Shown: positions 25,664 through 33,077 of the stretch, in pieces
Position numbering within the stretch: the stretch's first letter is position 1
Layout of the letters: every line of letters starts with the position of its first letter
Source of the DNA: Chryseosolibacter histidinae
GTDB taxonomy: Bacteria; Bacteroidota; Bacteroidia; Cytophagales; Cyclobacteriaceae
DNA length: 64,000 nucleotides
Direction of reading: 5' to 3'
Assembly (NCBI RefSeq): GCF_018598225.1
Contig: NZ_JAHESF010000006.1
Span: 1-64,000 of the forward strand
Notes under the pieces: generated by a model
Told to the model about the DNA's origin: nothing
Seen by the model: the letters and a program-made list of their open reading frames with translations, nothing else
Databases searched by the model: none
Translations under genes and position numbers: made by a program

Positions 25664-28020
25664 CTTATAACAGCACAGCCGGTTTGTCCGAGGTTGCGCC
25701 TCACCTCTTCGTTGATGGCGGAGATGAGCAGGATGATGTTGTTTACCAGGGCTGTGATCCTGACGTACTCCAGATCGGGATCTTCTGCGTTCAGCAATAC
25801 GCCAACCTCCTGAAGCGCGTTGTCCATTACGTGCAGTCTCAGCACACCGTAAAATGACCTGATGCGCTGACACACCGTTCTCATACCTTCAAAATCGTGG
25901 CTCCACAGGTGATTTTCAAGTTTCTCGATCAGCTCCGGCGTTTGTTTGCTGTACACGCTCACCAGCTCGTTAAGAAACGATCCGTTCTCGAGCACATACA
26001 TAGACGAAAGGTCAATACTTTGCTTCAGGATATTTTCGGGACGCTCCTTCACCTCATGCCAGTTATTGTTGTTCAGATGTTTGACGATCTTCCCATACAG
26101 GTCTTCCGGTTGGAAAGGTTTGGAGATATAATCGTTCATGCCCGCGGAGATGCATTTGATGGCGTCTGTGCCGAATGCGTGTGCAGTCATGGCAATGATC
26201 GGTACGTTACACGCAGGCTGTGATAATTTATTGCGGATGTGCGTGGTTGCTTCATAACCATCCATTTCGGGCATCTGCACATCCATCAGTACCATGTCGT
26301 ATCTTTTGGTGCTGATCCTGGTGATGGCATCCATCCCGTTGCTGGCGATATCGATCTTGCAACCCACTTTCTCCAGGATCCTTTTCACGAGCAACTGGTT
26401 TACAGGATTGTCTTCCGCCACGAGCACCGAAATGCCTGTCAGCTCATCGGTCAGCGCGTGAGCGGGTGTGAGCGACGAAGGTGTCGGAGTGCCGGTGTTT
26501 ACCTGTTCAAATGGCAGGTGAACCGTAAAGGTAGAGCCGGAATCGGGCTGGCTGGAAACGGAGATCGTTCCCGCCTGGAGCTCCACGAGGTTCTTGACAA
26601 TCGCCAGGCCCAGGCCTGTGCCACCATACTTGCGTGTGGTATCGCTGGAGGCCTGTGTGAAAGCTTCGAAGATCACGGCCTGCTTTTCAACTGGAATGCC
26701 AATGCCTGAGTCGGCGATCTTGAACTCGATCAGTATGTCCTGGTTCTCGGATGCAGCGCCGGTAACTTCCAGTTTCACTGTGCCTTTTTCTGTGAACTTG
26801 ATCGCGTTGGAGAGCAGGTTGGTCAGGATCTGGTTCAGCCGAACAGGATCTCCCTTGATCACCAGCGGCACAAGGTTGCCAACGTTCGAGAGAAGCCTGA
26901 TGCCTTTCTCCTGCGCTTTCTGCCGCATTACGGCTACGATACCCGCAATCAGCTCGTGCAAGTTGAACTCGAACTTTTCGATCGACATTTTGCCCGACTG
27001 CAGTTTCGAAAGATCGAGGATGTCATTGATGATCACCAGCAGGTTCTCGCCTGAAAAGTGGATGGCATCGATAAACTCTTTCTGCTCCTGGGTGGGGTTG
27101 GTCTCGTACAGAAGCCTTGTGAATCCAAGGATGGCGTTCATGGGAGTCCTGATCTCGTGACTCATGTTGGCCAGGAACACCTCTCTCACCTTCATAGACG
27201 TTTCGGCTTCTTTTCTGGCGTTGGATATTTCCTGTTCGGCCAGCTTTCTTTCCGTGATGTCCTGAAGCGTGCCAACGATCCTTTCGAATTCACCGTTGGC
27301 TCCCTTCACAGCATATCCCTGCGAGTGTGTGTATTTAAGCCCGTACCGGGTAACGATGCTGAAATCAACGCTGAACGGCTTGCCCTCAAGGGCTTTCTGC
27401 AGCGATGCGTGGATCAGGTCCCAGTCGTTCCGGTTGATCAGGTCAAAAACTTTCTCTTTGGTCAGCACAACTTCGTCCTGGGGAAACTCCAGAATATTAT
27501 AGGTCTCGGCTGAGCAATAGAGCGTATTTTGCGCTACGTTGAGCTCCCAGTTGCCTATTTTGGCAATGCGTTGCGCTTCCGCCAGCCGCGATTCACTTTC
27601 ACGAAGCGCGCGTTCAGCCTGCTCTTTTTCCCTGATCATGCTGCTGATGTACAGCATGTTCCTCAGCACTTGCCCCAGCAGGTGACCGTTGATGTTGTTC
27701 TTCACAATGTAATCTGACGCGCCGGCTTTCATGAGCTCCACGGCAATACTTTCATTACCCTGTGAGGTGATGATGACAATGGGCGTTTTAATGCCACAAT
27801 CCCTTATCTTTTTGAGCAGCGACAAACCGTTGCTGCTGGGCAACAGGTAGTCGAGAAAAATACAGTCGAATGTATTGAGGAAATCACTGTTGGTTTGGTC
27901 AGCGTTGTCCTGTTCAACCAGTTCATAGTTAAAGCCACAGGTTCGAAGGGCCCGCCTGAAATGCATCTTATCTGCATCGTCGTCGTCAATGATCAATAGT
28001 TTTATAACATCCATCATCAC
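25660..28020 (-). CDS. Hybrid histidine kinase REC-PAS-HisKA-HATPase-REC with degenerate HPt tail
   Basis: A 786-residue cytosolic hub protein. Receiver 1 (4-122, Asp57 in FLDYLL), PAS (145-262), HisKA with His288 in MSHEIRTPMNAI, HATPase (N box NQILTNLLSNAIKF, G box GGTGLGLAIVKNL to about 505), receiver 2 (530-650, Asp580 in MVLMDVQMPEMDG), and a C-terminal helical bundle (675-780) with the outline of an HPt domain. At the position expected for the phospho-accepting His the sequence is VCQRIRSFYG, Gln718, so this HPt looks inactive. It starts 9 bp after the preceding kinase gene and overlaps the next by 4 bases. A separate intact HPt is encoded at 30503. Confidence 0.92.
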   Translation of the reverse strand: MMMDVIKLLIIDDDDADKMHFRRALRTCGFNYELVEQDNADQTNSDFLNTFDCIFLDYLLPSSNGLSLLKKIRDCGIKTPIVIITSQGNESIAVELMKAGASDYIVKNNINGHLLGQVLRNMLYISSMIREKEQAERALRESESRLAEAQRIAKIGNWELNVAQNTLYCSAETYNILEFPQDEVVLTKEKVFDLINRNDWDLIHASLQKALEGKPFSVDFSIVTRYGLKYTHSQGYAVKGANGEFERIVGTLQDITERKLAEQEISNARKEAETSMKVREVFLANMSHEIRTPMNAILGFTRLLYETNPTQEQKEFIDAIHFSGENLLVIINDILDLSKLQSGKMSIEKFEFNLHELIAGIVAVMRQKAQEKGIRLLSNVGNLVPLVIKGDPVRLNQILTNLLSNAIKFTEKGTVKLEVTGAASENQDILIEFKIADSGIGIPVEKQAVIFEAFTQASSDTTRKYGGTGLGLAIVKNLVELQAGTISVSSQPDSGSTFTVHLPFEQVNTGTPTPSSLTPAHALTDELTGISVLVAEDNPVNQLLVKRILEKVGCKIDIASNGMDAITRISTKRYDMVLMDVQMPEMDGYEATTHIRNKLSQPACNVPIIAMTAHAFGTDAIKCISAGMNDYISKPFQPEDLYGKIVKHLNNNNWHEVKERPENILKQSIDLSSMYVLENGSFLNELVSVYSKQTPELIEKLENHLWSHDFEGMRTVCQRIRSFYGVLRLHVMDNALQEVGVLLNAEDPDLEYVRITALVNNIILLISAINEEVRRNLGQTGCAVIR

Positions 28021-28029
28021 TTTGTATAA

Positions 28030-29220
28030 TCAGAGAACTTGCTTTTTTTCTTTGGGCCAGTTAAAAACGAAACGACTGCCTTCGCCTACCTTCGATTCAA
28101 CCCTGATGCTGCCCCCCTTTTCTGTCAGGATCCGTTTCACGATGGTGAGCCCGATGCCAGTGCTCTCGAACCGGTCGCGCGACTGAAGGGTTTGGAATAT
28201 CACGAAGATCTTTTCATAGTACTCTTCAGGGATACCCGGTCCGTTGTCTTCAACAGTGAATTCATAACTGTCATCATGCTCGCGTGAATCGATGGTGACG
28301 AGACCTTCCTTCTTATCGTTGAACTTCATGGCATTGCTGATCAGGTTCGAAAAGACCTGGAACATCAGGATCTTCGACGCGTGCAGGGTGGGCATGGACG
28401 GACTGACTTTCACCCTGATGTGCGCGGGTGGCGATAAGATCTCCACAACCTCTTCAACAAGCGCTGACACGTCGATCATTTCAGCAGGTGTGTTTTCCCT
28501 GCCGATCTTCGAGTACTCCAGGATGCCATTGATCAGGCTCTCCATTCTTCTCACCCGGCCCATGAGCATGTTGAGGTTGGTGAGGTTGTCACCTGACAGG
28601 GCGGTACCCAGGTCATCCATCAGCCATTGCGAGAGATTGCTGATGGCCCGCAGCGGAGCTTTCAGGTCATGAGAAACGATGTAGGCAAACTGGTCGAGCT
28701 CTTTATTGCTCTTTTCAAGGTTCCGGGTGTATTCGGCCATCGTCTGGCAGCGTTTGCTGATCTGCCCGTTGTTATCGAGAAGTGTAATGATCTTCACGGG
28801 CTCACTCCCGTCGTTGAAACTCCTGATGGCATGAACCACCTGTAAGACCTCCGCGGTCAATGGAATCGCACTGGGGTTACTTTCCCCCAGAAGCGCCAGG
28901 AGCTTGCGCTGCTCCACCTCCGGATATACCTGGCTGATGTGCATCCCCGTAAGGGCTTTTGCAGACAACGTTCCTAAAAATTTTGCCGCCGCCTCGCTGG
29001 CAAAGATGATGGTGTTGGAATGGTCGAGCACCAGCACGCCTTCATGCACGCAGCCGGTGATGGCCTCGAGGATAGAACTGGAATACATCGCGTCGGTTTT
29101 AAGCATACACTTGTACTGGTCTGTAAATACAAAACTGACGCTTATCCCCTTTAATTTGCTCAGTAAAACCCGGATTTTGAATAAATCAGGGAATGACCCT
29201 TCAGCTGCTGTTCCATTCAT
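28030..29220 (-). CDS. PAS sensor histidine kinase, first gene of the signalling operon
   Basis: A kinase of up to 396 residues with no membrane segment. PAS-like domain (47-160), short coiled coil (AEYTRNLEKSNKELDQ), HisKA with His184 in IVSHDLKAPLRAI, HATPase (FSNLISNAMKF, DNGPGI, STGIGLTIVKRI). It is closely related to the kinase at 24242 in its catalytic half (SHDLKAPLRAI, then S-xW-x-DDLG). Starts at ATG 29106 or 29088 are also possible, since residues 1-45 show no known domain. A candidate operator lies 77 bp upstream of ATG 29220. The next gene starts 9 bp after its stop. Confidence 0.9.
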   Translation of the reverse strand: MNGTAAEGSFPDLFKIRVLLSKLKGISVSFVFTDQYKCMLKTDAMYSSSILEAITGCVHEGVLVLDHSNTIIFASEAAAKFLGTLSAKALTGMHISQVYPEVEQRKLLALLGESNPSAIPLTAEVLQVVHAIRSFNDGSEPVKIITLLDNNGQISKRCQTMAEYTRNLEKSNKELDQFAYIVSHDLKAPLRAISNLSQWLMDDLGTALSGDNLTNLNMLMGRVRRMESLINGILEYSKIGRENTPAEMIDVSALVEEVVEILSPPAHIRVKVSPSMPTLHASKILMFQVFSNLISNAMKFNDKKEGLVTIDSREHDDSYEFTVEDNGPGIPEEYYEKIFVIFQTLQSRDRFESTGIGLTIVKRILTEKGGSIRVESKVGEGSRFVFNWPKEKKQVL

Positions 29221-29296
29221 TTGCAGATGGGCGTGGATCTAAAAGATGGTCCTGGATAAAGCGGACCGATGGCATGAGGTAAGGAAATTTCTTAGA

Positions 29297-29322
29297 CGAA
29301 ACTCAGGGATTTGCTGAGTTTC
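29297..29322 (-). promoter_or_regulatory. Candidate operator site 2 of the signalling island
   Basis: On the minus strand AGCAAATCCCTGAGTTTCG (29315 to 29297) matches sites 1 and 3. It is part of a hairpin GAAACTCAG/CTGAGTTTC (29298-29306, 29314-29322). It lies 77 bp upstream of the first kinase gene of the operon and between it and the NarL-type regulator gene. Confidence 0.5.
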
Positions 29323-29422
29323 ATGCGTGTGACTTCAACAAGCGGGCAGCCAGTAGCATTTCCGTTGTACTGATGACACTGTGAACTGGAGCATGCACCG
29401 CCGCAGTTTTTGGCTTGGAGCG

Positions 29423-30091
29423 CTAAACGAGCTTGTTCTCGAAAGCATATTTCACCAGTTGGGCTACATTAGACAGGTTGAGCTTGTCCTGGATGTTAAG
29501 CTTGTGCGTTTCCACTGTTTTTACACTGATGAAGAGTGTGTCAGCGATCTCTTTAAGGCTTTTGCCTTGCGCGATCAGGGCCAGCACCTCATTTTCGCGT
29601 TTGGTAAGCTCGCTGGATTTTTTGGTGGGCAGCCCCTTGCCCTCGGTTTCTTTGAGGTAAAAATCCTGGAATACCAGCGATGTCACTTCCGCACTGAACG
29701 CCTGCTCTCCCCCAACTACTTTGCGGATGGCTGCTATCAGGTCTTCTTTGGTTACATCCTTCAGCAGGTAGCCGTCAATTTTGGCTTTGATGCCCGCGGT
29801 GATAAAATCCTTGTTGATCTCACTGGAGATCAGAATGATCTTGACCACCGGGTTTTGCTCTTTGATCCAGCGGGTAGCCTCAATGCCGTTCATGCCTTTC
29901 ATCATGATATCCATCAGGAAAACGTCGGGCTGCAGGCTGGAATGCAGGTTTACGGCCTCCTCTCCACTTGAAAGGCAGCTGATCACCTGTATTTCGCGCT
30001 CTCCTTCCAGCAGAGAAGCTATGCCCTGGCGCAGAAGACCGTGATCATCTACGATAACTACCTTGATTTTGGCGTGCGGTTGTTTATCCAT
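29423..30091 (-). CDS. NarL/FixJ-type response regulator
   Basis: A 222-residue DNA-binding regulator. Receiver domain (8-125) with Asp61 in VFLMDIMMKGMNG and Lys in IDGYLLKDV; linker; LuxR-type helix-turn-helix (about 155-220) with LTKRENEVLALIAQGKSLKEIADTLF followed by ISVKTVETHKLNIQDKL. It is the only member of the island that can bind DNA, so it is the likely output of the surrounding kinases. It is transcribed towards the operon and separated from it by 202 bp containing candidate operator site 2; site 3 lies on its other side. Function of the regulon unknown. Confidence 0.95.
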   Translation of the reverse strand: MDKQPHAKIKVVIVDDHGLLRQGIASLLEGEREIQVISCLSSGEEAVNLHSSLQPDVFLMDIMMKGMNGIEATRWIKEQNPVVKIILISSEINKDFITAGIKAKIDGYLLKDVTKEDLIAAIRKVVGGEQAFSAEVTSLVFQDFYLKETEGKGLPTKKSSELTKRENEVLALIAQGKSLKEIADTLFISVKTVETHKLNIQDKLNLSNVAQLVKYAFENKLV

Positions 30092-30414
30092 TGCTTAAAC
30101 CACTTGTATTAAAAGCATTCCACCAGGAGGATTCATTATGCTTGATCCATCCTGAAAAACTAAAAATCTACGGCTTTTGTGGGAATTGGTTCCCCGGGGG
30201 TTTAACAACATGCCTGATGCTGGTTGAGCTCTCGACCACGCGTAAAAAATTGCAACGCCCAGGCTATGTAAATCTAATATTTTTTTCAAAATGGACAATC
30301 CTGGCGGTTGAATTTGCGTCATTGTTCAGTTTTTTTCTCCAGTTCCATTTATCCTGTCTGTGAAGGCTAAAAAAGGTCGCGGAAAGATATTTTAAAAAGA
30401 ACCTGAGGCATCCC
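30092..30414. other. Divergent spacer with no recognisable gene
   Basis: AT-rich gap upstream of the NarL-type regulator. A 90-codon plus-strand frame starting at 30091 looks spurious: it overlaps the regulator start and has no coding-like composition. The spacer should hold the regulator promoter. Confidence 0.45.
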
Positions 30415-30442
30415 GGCAATTCCCTGATTTTTCAAAATCAGG
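30415..30442 (+). promoter_or_regulatory. Candidate operator site 3 of the signalling island
   Basis: GGCAATTCCCTGATTTTT (30415-30432) overlaps a perfect palindrome CCTGATTTT-TC-AAAATCAGG (30423-30442). It is 60 bp upstream of the HPt gene at 30503 and in the divergent spacer shared with the NarL-type regulator. Confidence 0.55.
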
Positions 30443-30502
30443 CAAATCCTTAGGTTTTATTGCCGCCAGCTCATCATTTTTGACTAGTAAAATCTTACGC
30501 TT

Positions 30503-30910
30503 ATGACTGCACAGTCTGGCAACAATTTCGAAAATACATTCTCTTTCAGGAACACGGCTTTATTCAGGCCTCTTTACCTGAATTTCGATCACTATACCGA
30601 CGGCGATCCGGACTTCAAGCGGGAGCTTGGTACGCAGGTCATTGGCAATGTCCAGGAGCTAAGGCAATCGATTTACGCTGCCGTACAAGAAAACGAGCCG
30701 GATATTTTTCTTAAGGCGAGCCACAAAATAAAATTCACATTGGAGATGCTGAACGATGTAGAGTTCATCACCCTGATCAGGGAACTCGAAAGGGATCTGG
30801 GCACTCCACATATCGACGGAAGTTTTGCGCAGCACGTGCGGCGTTTTGATGACATCTGCCAGGCGATCATCAACAGCCTGAATATTGAGATCTTCGGAAA
30901 GGTAGCGTGA
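30503..30910 (+). CDS. Stand-alone HPt (histidine phosphotransfer) protein
   Basis: A 135-residue soluble helical protein. Helices around residues 35-62 (FKRELGTQVIGNVQELRQSI) and 66-100 carry the motif KASHKIKFTLEML; His74 sits where HPt proteins keep the phosphorylated His (pattern HxxKxxxxxL). HPt proteins pass phosphate between receivers in a relay. In this island the hybrid kinase has a C-terminal HPt-like bundle with Gln in place of His, so this protein may do that job in trans; that link is inference. Divergent from the NarL-type regulator, with candidate operator site 3 in front. The first 30 residues are an extension of unknown role. Confidence 0.75.
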   Translation: MTAQSGNNFENTFSFRNTALFRPLYLNFDHYTDGDPDFKRELGTQVIGNVQELRQSIYAAVQENEPDIFLKASHKIKFTLEMLNDVEFITLIRELERDLGTPHIDGSFAQHVRRFDDICQAIINSLNIEIFGKVA

Positions 30911-30913
30911 GAA

Positions 30914-31015
30914 AATGCAGTTCACGCAGAAATCGCAAAAAAGACTTTATATCGAAGCCCGTCATCCTGAGAGATGAAGGTGCGATCGCACGCGGGAGCG
31001 AAGGATCCCCAGGTC
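30914..31015. repeat. Solo repeat arms: CGCAAA-type and CATCCTGAG-type
   Basis: 30914-30944 resembles one arm of the nonamer repeat at 6063 (AATGCAGTTCACGCAGAAAT) but no second arm follows. It is followed at 30960-31015 by CGTCATCCTGAG...AGCGAAGGATCCCC, which resembles a widespread intergenic element of Bacteroidota (recalled, not checked). Both lie after the HPt gene. The rest of the gap to 31210 shows nothing. Confidence 0.5.
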
Positions 31016-31210
31016 GCTTACTGCGTACTTAATTCAGGCGCATGGCACTTTCGTAGGGCGCTTTGTAACTGCATCTTCTCTACAGCAATTCAGAATCTCA
31101 GAAAATCTCTGACACATCTAAGGGCAACACGTAATTTTGATTTTCACTATTCTCCTGAAAGATCCCTGCTGGTAGAACGTTAGCTTTGGTTAACACTCAA
31201 GTCTTCAACT

Positions 31211-31456
31211 ATGCAGCCAGTTCGCAAAAATGACATCGTTGTATTATCGGATGATGCCAGTGGAAAGGTGATCGACATCATCACGTCTTCAAACATTAAT
31301 GTACTGAAGGTGCAGAAACTGACCGACAACCACGTGATGTATGTGGAAGCCCACATGGTACGCCTGGAAAAGCAGTGTCCCAAAAATTATATGCGCACCG
31401 TCTCCCGTGAAGTGGTCAGCTTCTTCTTTTACACATTAACTTGTTTGATCAGATAA
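31211..31456 (+). CDS. 81-residue hypothetical protein
   Basis: A small soluble protein from ATG 31211. The first 50 residues (VRKNDIVVLSDDASGKVIDIITSSNINVLKVQ) read as a compact beta-barrel resembling KOW/SH3-like folds, with V-x-D-I-V and a conserved-looking GKV turn; the last 20 residues are hydrophobic (VVSFFFYTLTCLI). No family is recognised. It stands alone on the plus strand between a spacer with solo repeats and an orphan tRNA-type terminator. A nucleic-acid or regulatory role would be a guess only. Confidence 0.55.
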   Translation: MQPVRKNDIVVLSDDASGKVIDIITSSNINVLKVQKLTDNHVMYVEAHMVRLEKQCPKNYMRTVSREVVSFFFYTLTCLIR

Positions 31457-31465
31457 ACCCTAAAA

Positions 31466-31497
31466 ACAAAAAAGCTACACATCTCTGTGAAGCTTTC
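31466..31497 (-). terminator. Orphan copy of the tRNA-Asp terminator
   Basis: This hairpin (AAAGCT.CACA/TGTG.AGCTTT, T-run on the minus strand) matches the terminator of tRNA-Asp at 32848-32879 in 31 of 32 positions, but no minus-strand gene or tRNA lies before it. Confidence 0.8.
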
Positions 31498-31684
31498 AAC
31501 ATAGACCAGCATTAGGTTAACCGTTCTGTCAATCTACATATATGTAGTTCTTTTGTTTGCCTAAGCCGGAGGATACATATTTTATATCGTGGTTATTCAC
31601 TCAGTCAAATAGAGGCTTCACTAAGTCTAGGCTGCAATTGCGTCAATTAGCTGCTAGTATTGACTTCTATTAAATTCAACTGCT

Positions 31685-32623
31685 ATGAAATATATGCTAT
31701 TCGTTCTTCTGATCTGCACGAGCGCCACGCTGTTCTCTCAGTCTTCCGGAAATAGTCGTTATCATCAGACGGCACCGGAGGAACATCAACCTCGGGCCGT
31801 GATCAATGACGGTCAGATCACGCTCACCATCAGCGGTCTGCTCAACGCCAAAGCCGATACCTTCGTTGCATTCTTTAACGTAACCCAGGTAGGCGAGACC
31901 GCCGCAGGTGTCGATTCACTCATGTCTTTGCGCATCAACCGCTTCCAGACCGCTTTGCGCCGCCAGCGCCGCGATACGCTGGCCGTTCACACCGATATGA
32001 TCTCCTTGGTGCCCAGATACGACATCCGTGCGTTAAAAAGGGTCTTCAGCAGGACTTACAACGAAGTACCCGATGGATTCGAGCTTCAAAAGAACGTGAC
32101 AATAACCTATCACACCGCTTCCGATCTGAATATGATCGTGACTGCCGCAGCCCAAGCAGAGATCTACGACCTCGTGAAGGTGGATTACTTTCTCAGTAAT
32201 GTAAAGAAGCACTACGAGCAACTCCGCACACAATGCCTGGAGGTGATGAAAGTCCGCATAAAATATCTCGAAAGCATGGGCCTCAGGCTGGACACACTGC
32301 GAAAGGTATTTGATGACGATTTCGCGACGGTGCTCCCTCAAACGCGCTACGGAAGCTATAGCTCCGTGTCAAGGCCCTCGCTGAACGCAATGAGAAAAGA
32401 TGACATAGAGGGTGTAAAACTTCATTCCATAGAACCGTCACCGTCCAAATACTATGAAGCGGTGTCGTACACACCATACGATGTGGTTGTCAATCCCGTA
32501 GTGTCCGAGCCTGCTGTACAATTGACTTATCAAATGAGTTTGAAATATATCGTGCCGGAAGCGAAATCAAAATTGATGCTGATTACCCCCACGGGCCATC
32601 TTCAAAAGATCGGCGAGATGTGA
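31685..32623 (+). CDS. Exported SIMPL-like (DUF541) protein
   Basis: A 312-residue exported protein; signal peptide MKYMLFVLLICTSATLFSQ. The central part (ITLTISGLLNAKADTFVAFFNVTQVGET, a long helix VDSLMSLRINRFQTALRR, then LVPRYDI and later ITYHTASDLNMIVTAAA) follows the order of SIMPL/DUF541 domains, in which a strand with an alternating polar face is followed by a helix and a V/I-rich repeat; the match is by pattern only. The C-terminal 90 residues are less ordered and end in a strand YQMSLKYIVPEAKSKLML. Lies between an orphan tRNA-type terminator and a broken tRNA, so the segment may be inserted. Function unknown. Confidence 0.6.
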   Translation: MKYMLFVLLICTSATLFSQSSGNSRYHQTAPEEHQPRAVINDGQITLTISGLLNAKADTFVAFFNVTQVGETAAGVDSLMSLRINRFQTALRRQRRDTLAVHTDMISLVPRYDIRALKRVFSRTYNEVPDGFELQKNVTITYHTASDLNMIVTAAAQAEIYDLVKVDYFLSNVKKHYEQLRTQCLEVMKVRIKYLESMGLRLDTLRKVFDDDFATVLPQTRYGSYSSVSRPSLNAMRKDDIEGVKLHSIEPSPSKYYEAVSYTPYDVVVNPVVSEPAVQLTYQMSLKYIVPEAKSKLMLITPTGHLQKIGEM

Positions 32624-32714
32624 TCCAGAAAAAAGAAGGATCAAGTTACGCGTAGAACAGGGATTGGTAGCTTGTGCATCAGTCATTTAATTTGCAATAC
32701 ACAGGCGCCTACAA

Positions 32715-32747
32715 AACAAAAAAGTTCATCATTGCTGATGAACTTTT
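32715..32747 (-). terminator. Perfect 12-bp hairpin terminator after the tRNA-Asp-like remnant
   Basis: AAAAGTTCATCA and TGATGAACTTTT (32720-32731, 32736-32747) pair perfectly around TTGC, with a T-run on the minus strand. It could also end the plus-strand gene at 31685-32623. Confidence 0.9.
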
Positions 32748-32820
32748 GATGCGGACGGGACTCGAACCCGTCCCTGCTGAGCCGGGACCGTGACAGGTCG
32801 GCATTCTAACCAAGCTTCAC
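32748..32820 (-). pseudogene. Broken tRNA-Asp-like gene
   Basis: On the minus strand the D-arm to anticodon region (TTGGTTAGAATGCCG, loop CTGTCAC with anticodon GTC) and a perfect T-arm (GACGGGTTCGAGTCCCGTC) match the intact tRNA-Asp at 32882-32955. The 5' acceptor strand is missing: the sequence there (GTGAAGCTT) is the stem of the upstream tRNA terminator instead, so it cannot pair with the 3' strand CCGCATC. The region between anticodon and T-arm is also altered (GGTCCCGGCTCAGCAG). It reads as a decayed tandem copy formed by deletion between a terminator and a tRNA. Confidence 0.75.
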
Positions 32821-32847
32821 AATGTTTGTCGATTGACAATTCTAATA

Positions 32848-32879
32848 ACAAAAAAGCTCCACATCTCTGTGAAGCTTTC
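32848..32879 (-). terminator. Terminator of tRNA-Asp
   Basis: Hairpin AAAGCTTCACA/TGTGGAGCTTT on the minus strand, 3 bp after the tRNA 3' end, followed by TTTTTT. Nearly identical to the orphan at 31466-31497. Confidence 0.9.
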
Positions 32880-32881
32880 TG

Positions 32882-32955
32882 CGGACCGGACGGGACTCGA
32901 ACCCGCGACCTCCGCCGTGACAGGGCGGCATTCTAACCAGCTGAACTACCGGTCC
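32882..32955 (-). tRNA. tRNA-Asp (anticodon GTC)
   Basis: A complete cloverleaf of 74 bases on the minus strand. Acceptor GGACCGG pairs with CCGGTCC, discriminator G. The anticodon stem GCCGC/GCGGC closes the loop CTGTCAC, giving anticodon GTC for Asp. The T-arm CGGGTTCGAGTCCCG is intact. The terminator follows immediately. A broken copy lies 60 bp downstream on the same strand. Confidence 0.96.
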
Positions 32956-33077
32956 TAACCTTTCCATCGGAGCTTCAAATGACTAAAAGCCGCTTGCTGC
33001 TTCCGAATTGAGGTTGCAAAGATAGCTTTGGCGACCTTTTATGCAAAAGAATCGCTGAAAATTTTAAAAAAAGGGCT

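Noticed and set aside
25664..25873. 70-residue extension of the Cache-HAMP kinase
   Set aside because: Lies wholly inside the hybrid kinase gene in another frame; the ATGA overlap at 25660-25663 gives a natural start.
30091..30363. 90-codon plus-strand frame in the regulator promoter gap
   Set aside because: Overlaps the divergent regulator start, ends in AT-rich spacer, and its composition does not look coding.
31685..32955. Integrated mobile element at tRNA-Asp
   Set aside because: There is a duplicated terminator and broken tRNA copy, but no integrase, no clear attachment-site repeats and only one gene between them. Kept as a finding on locus rearrangement only.
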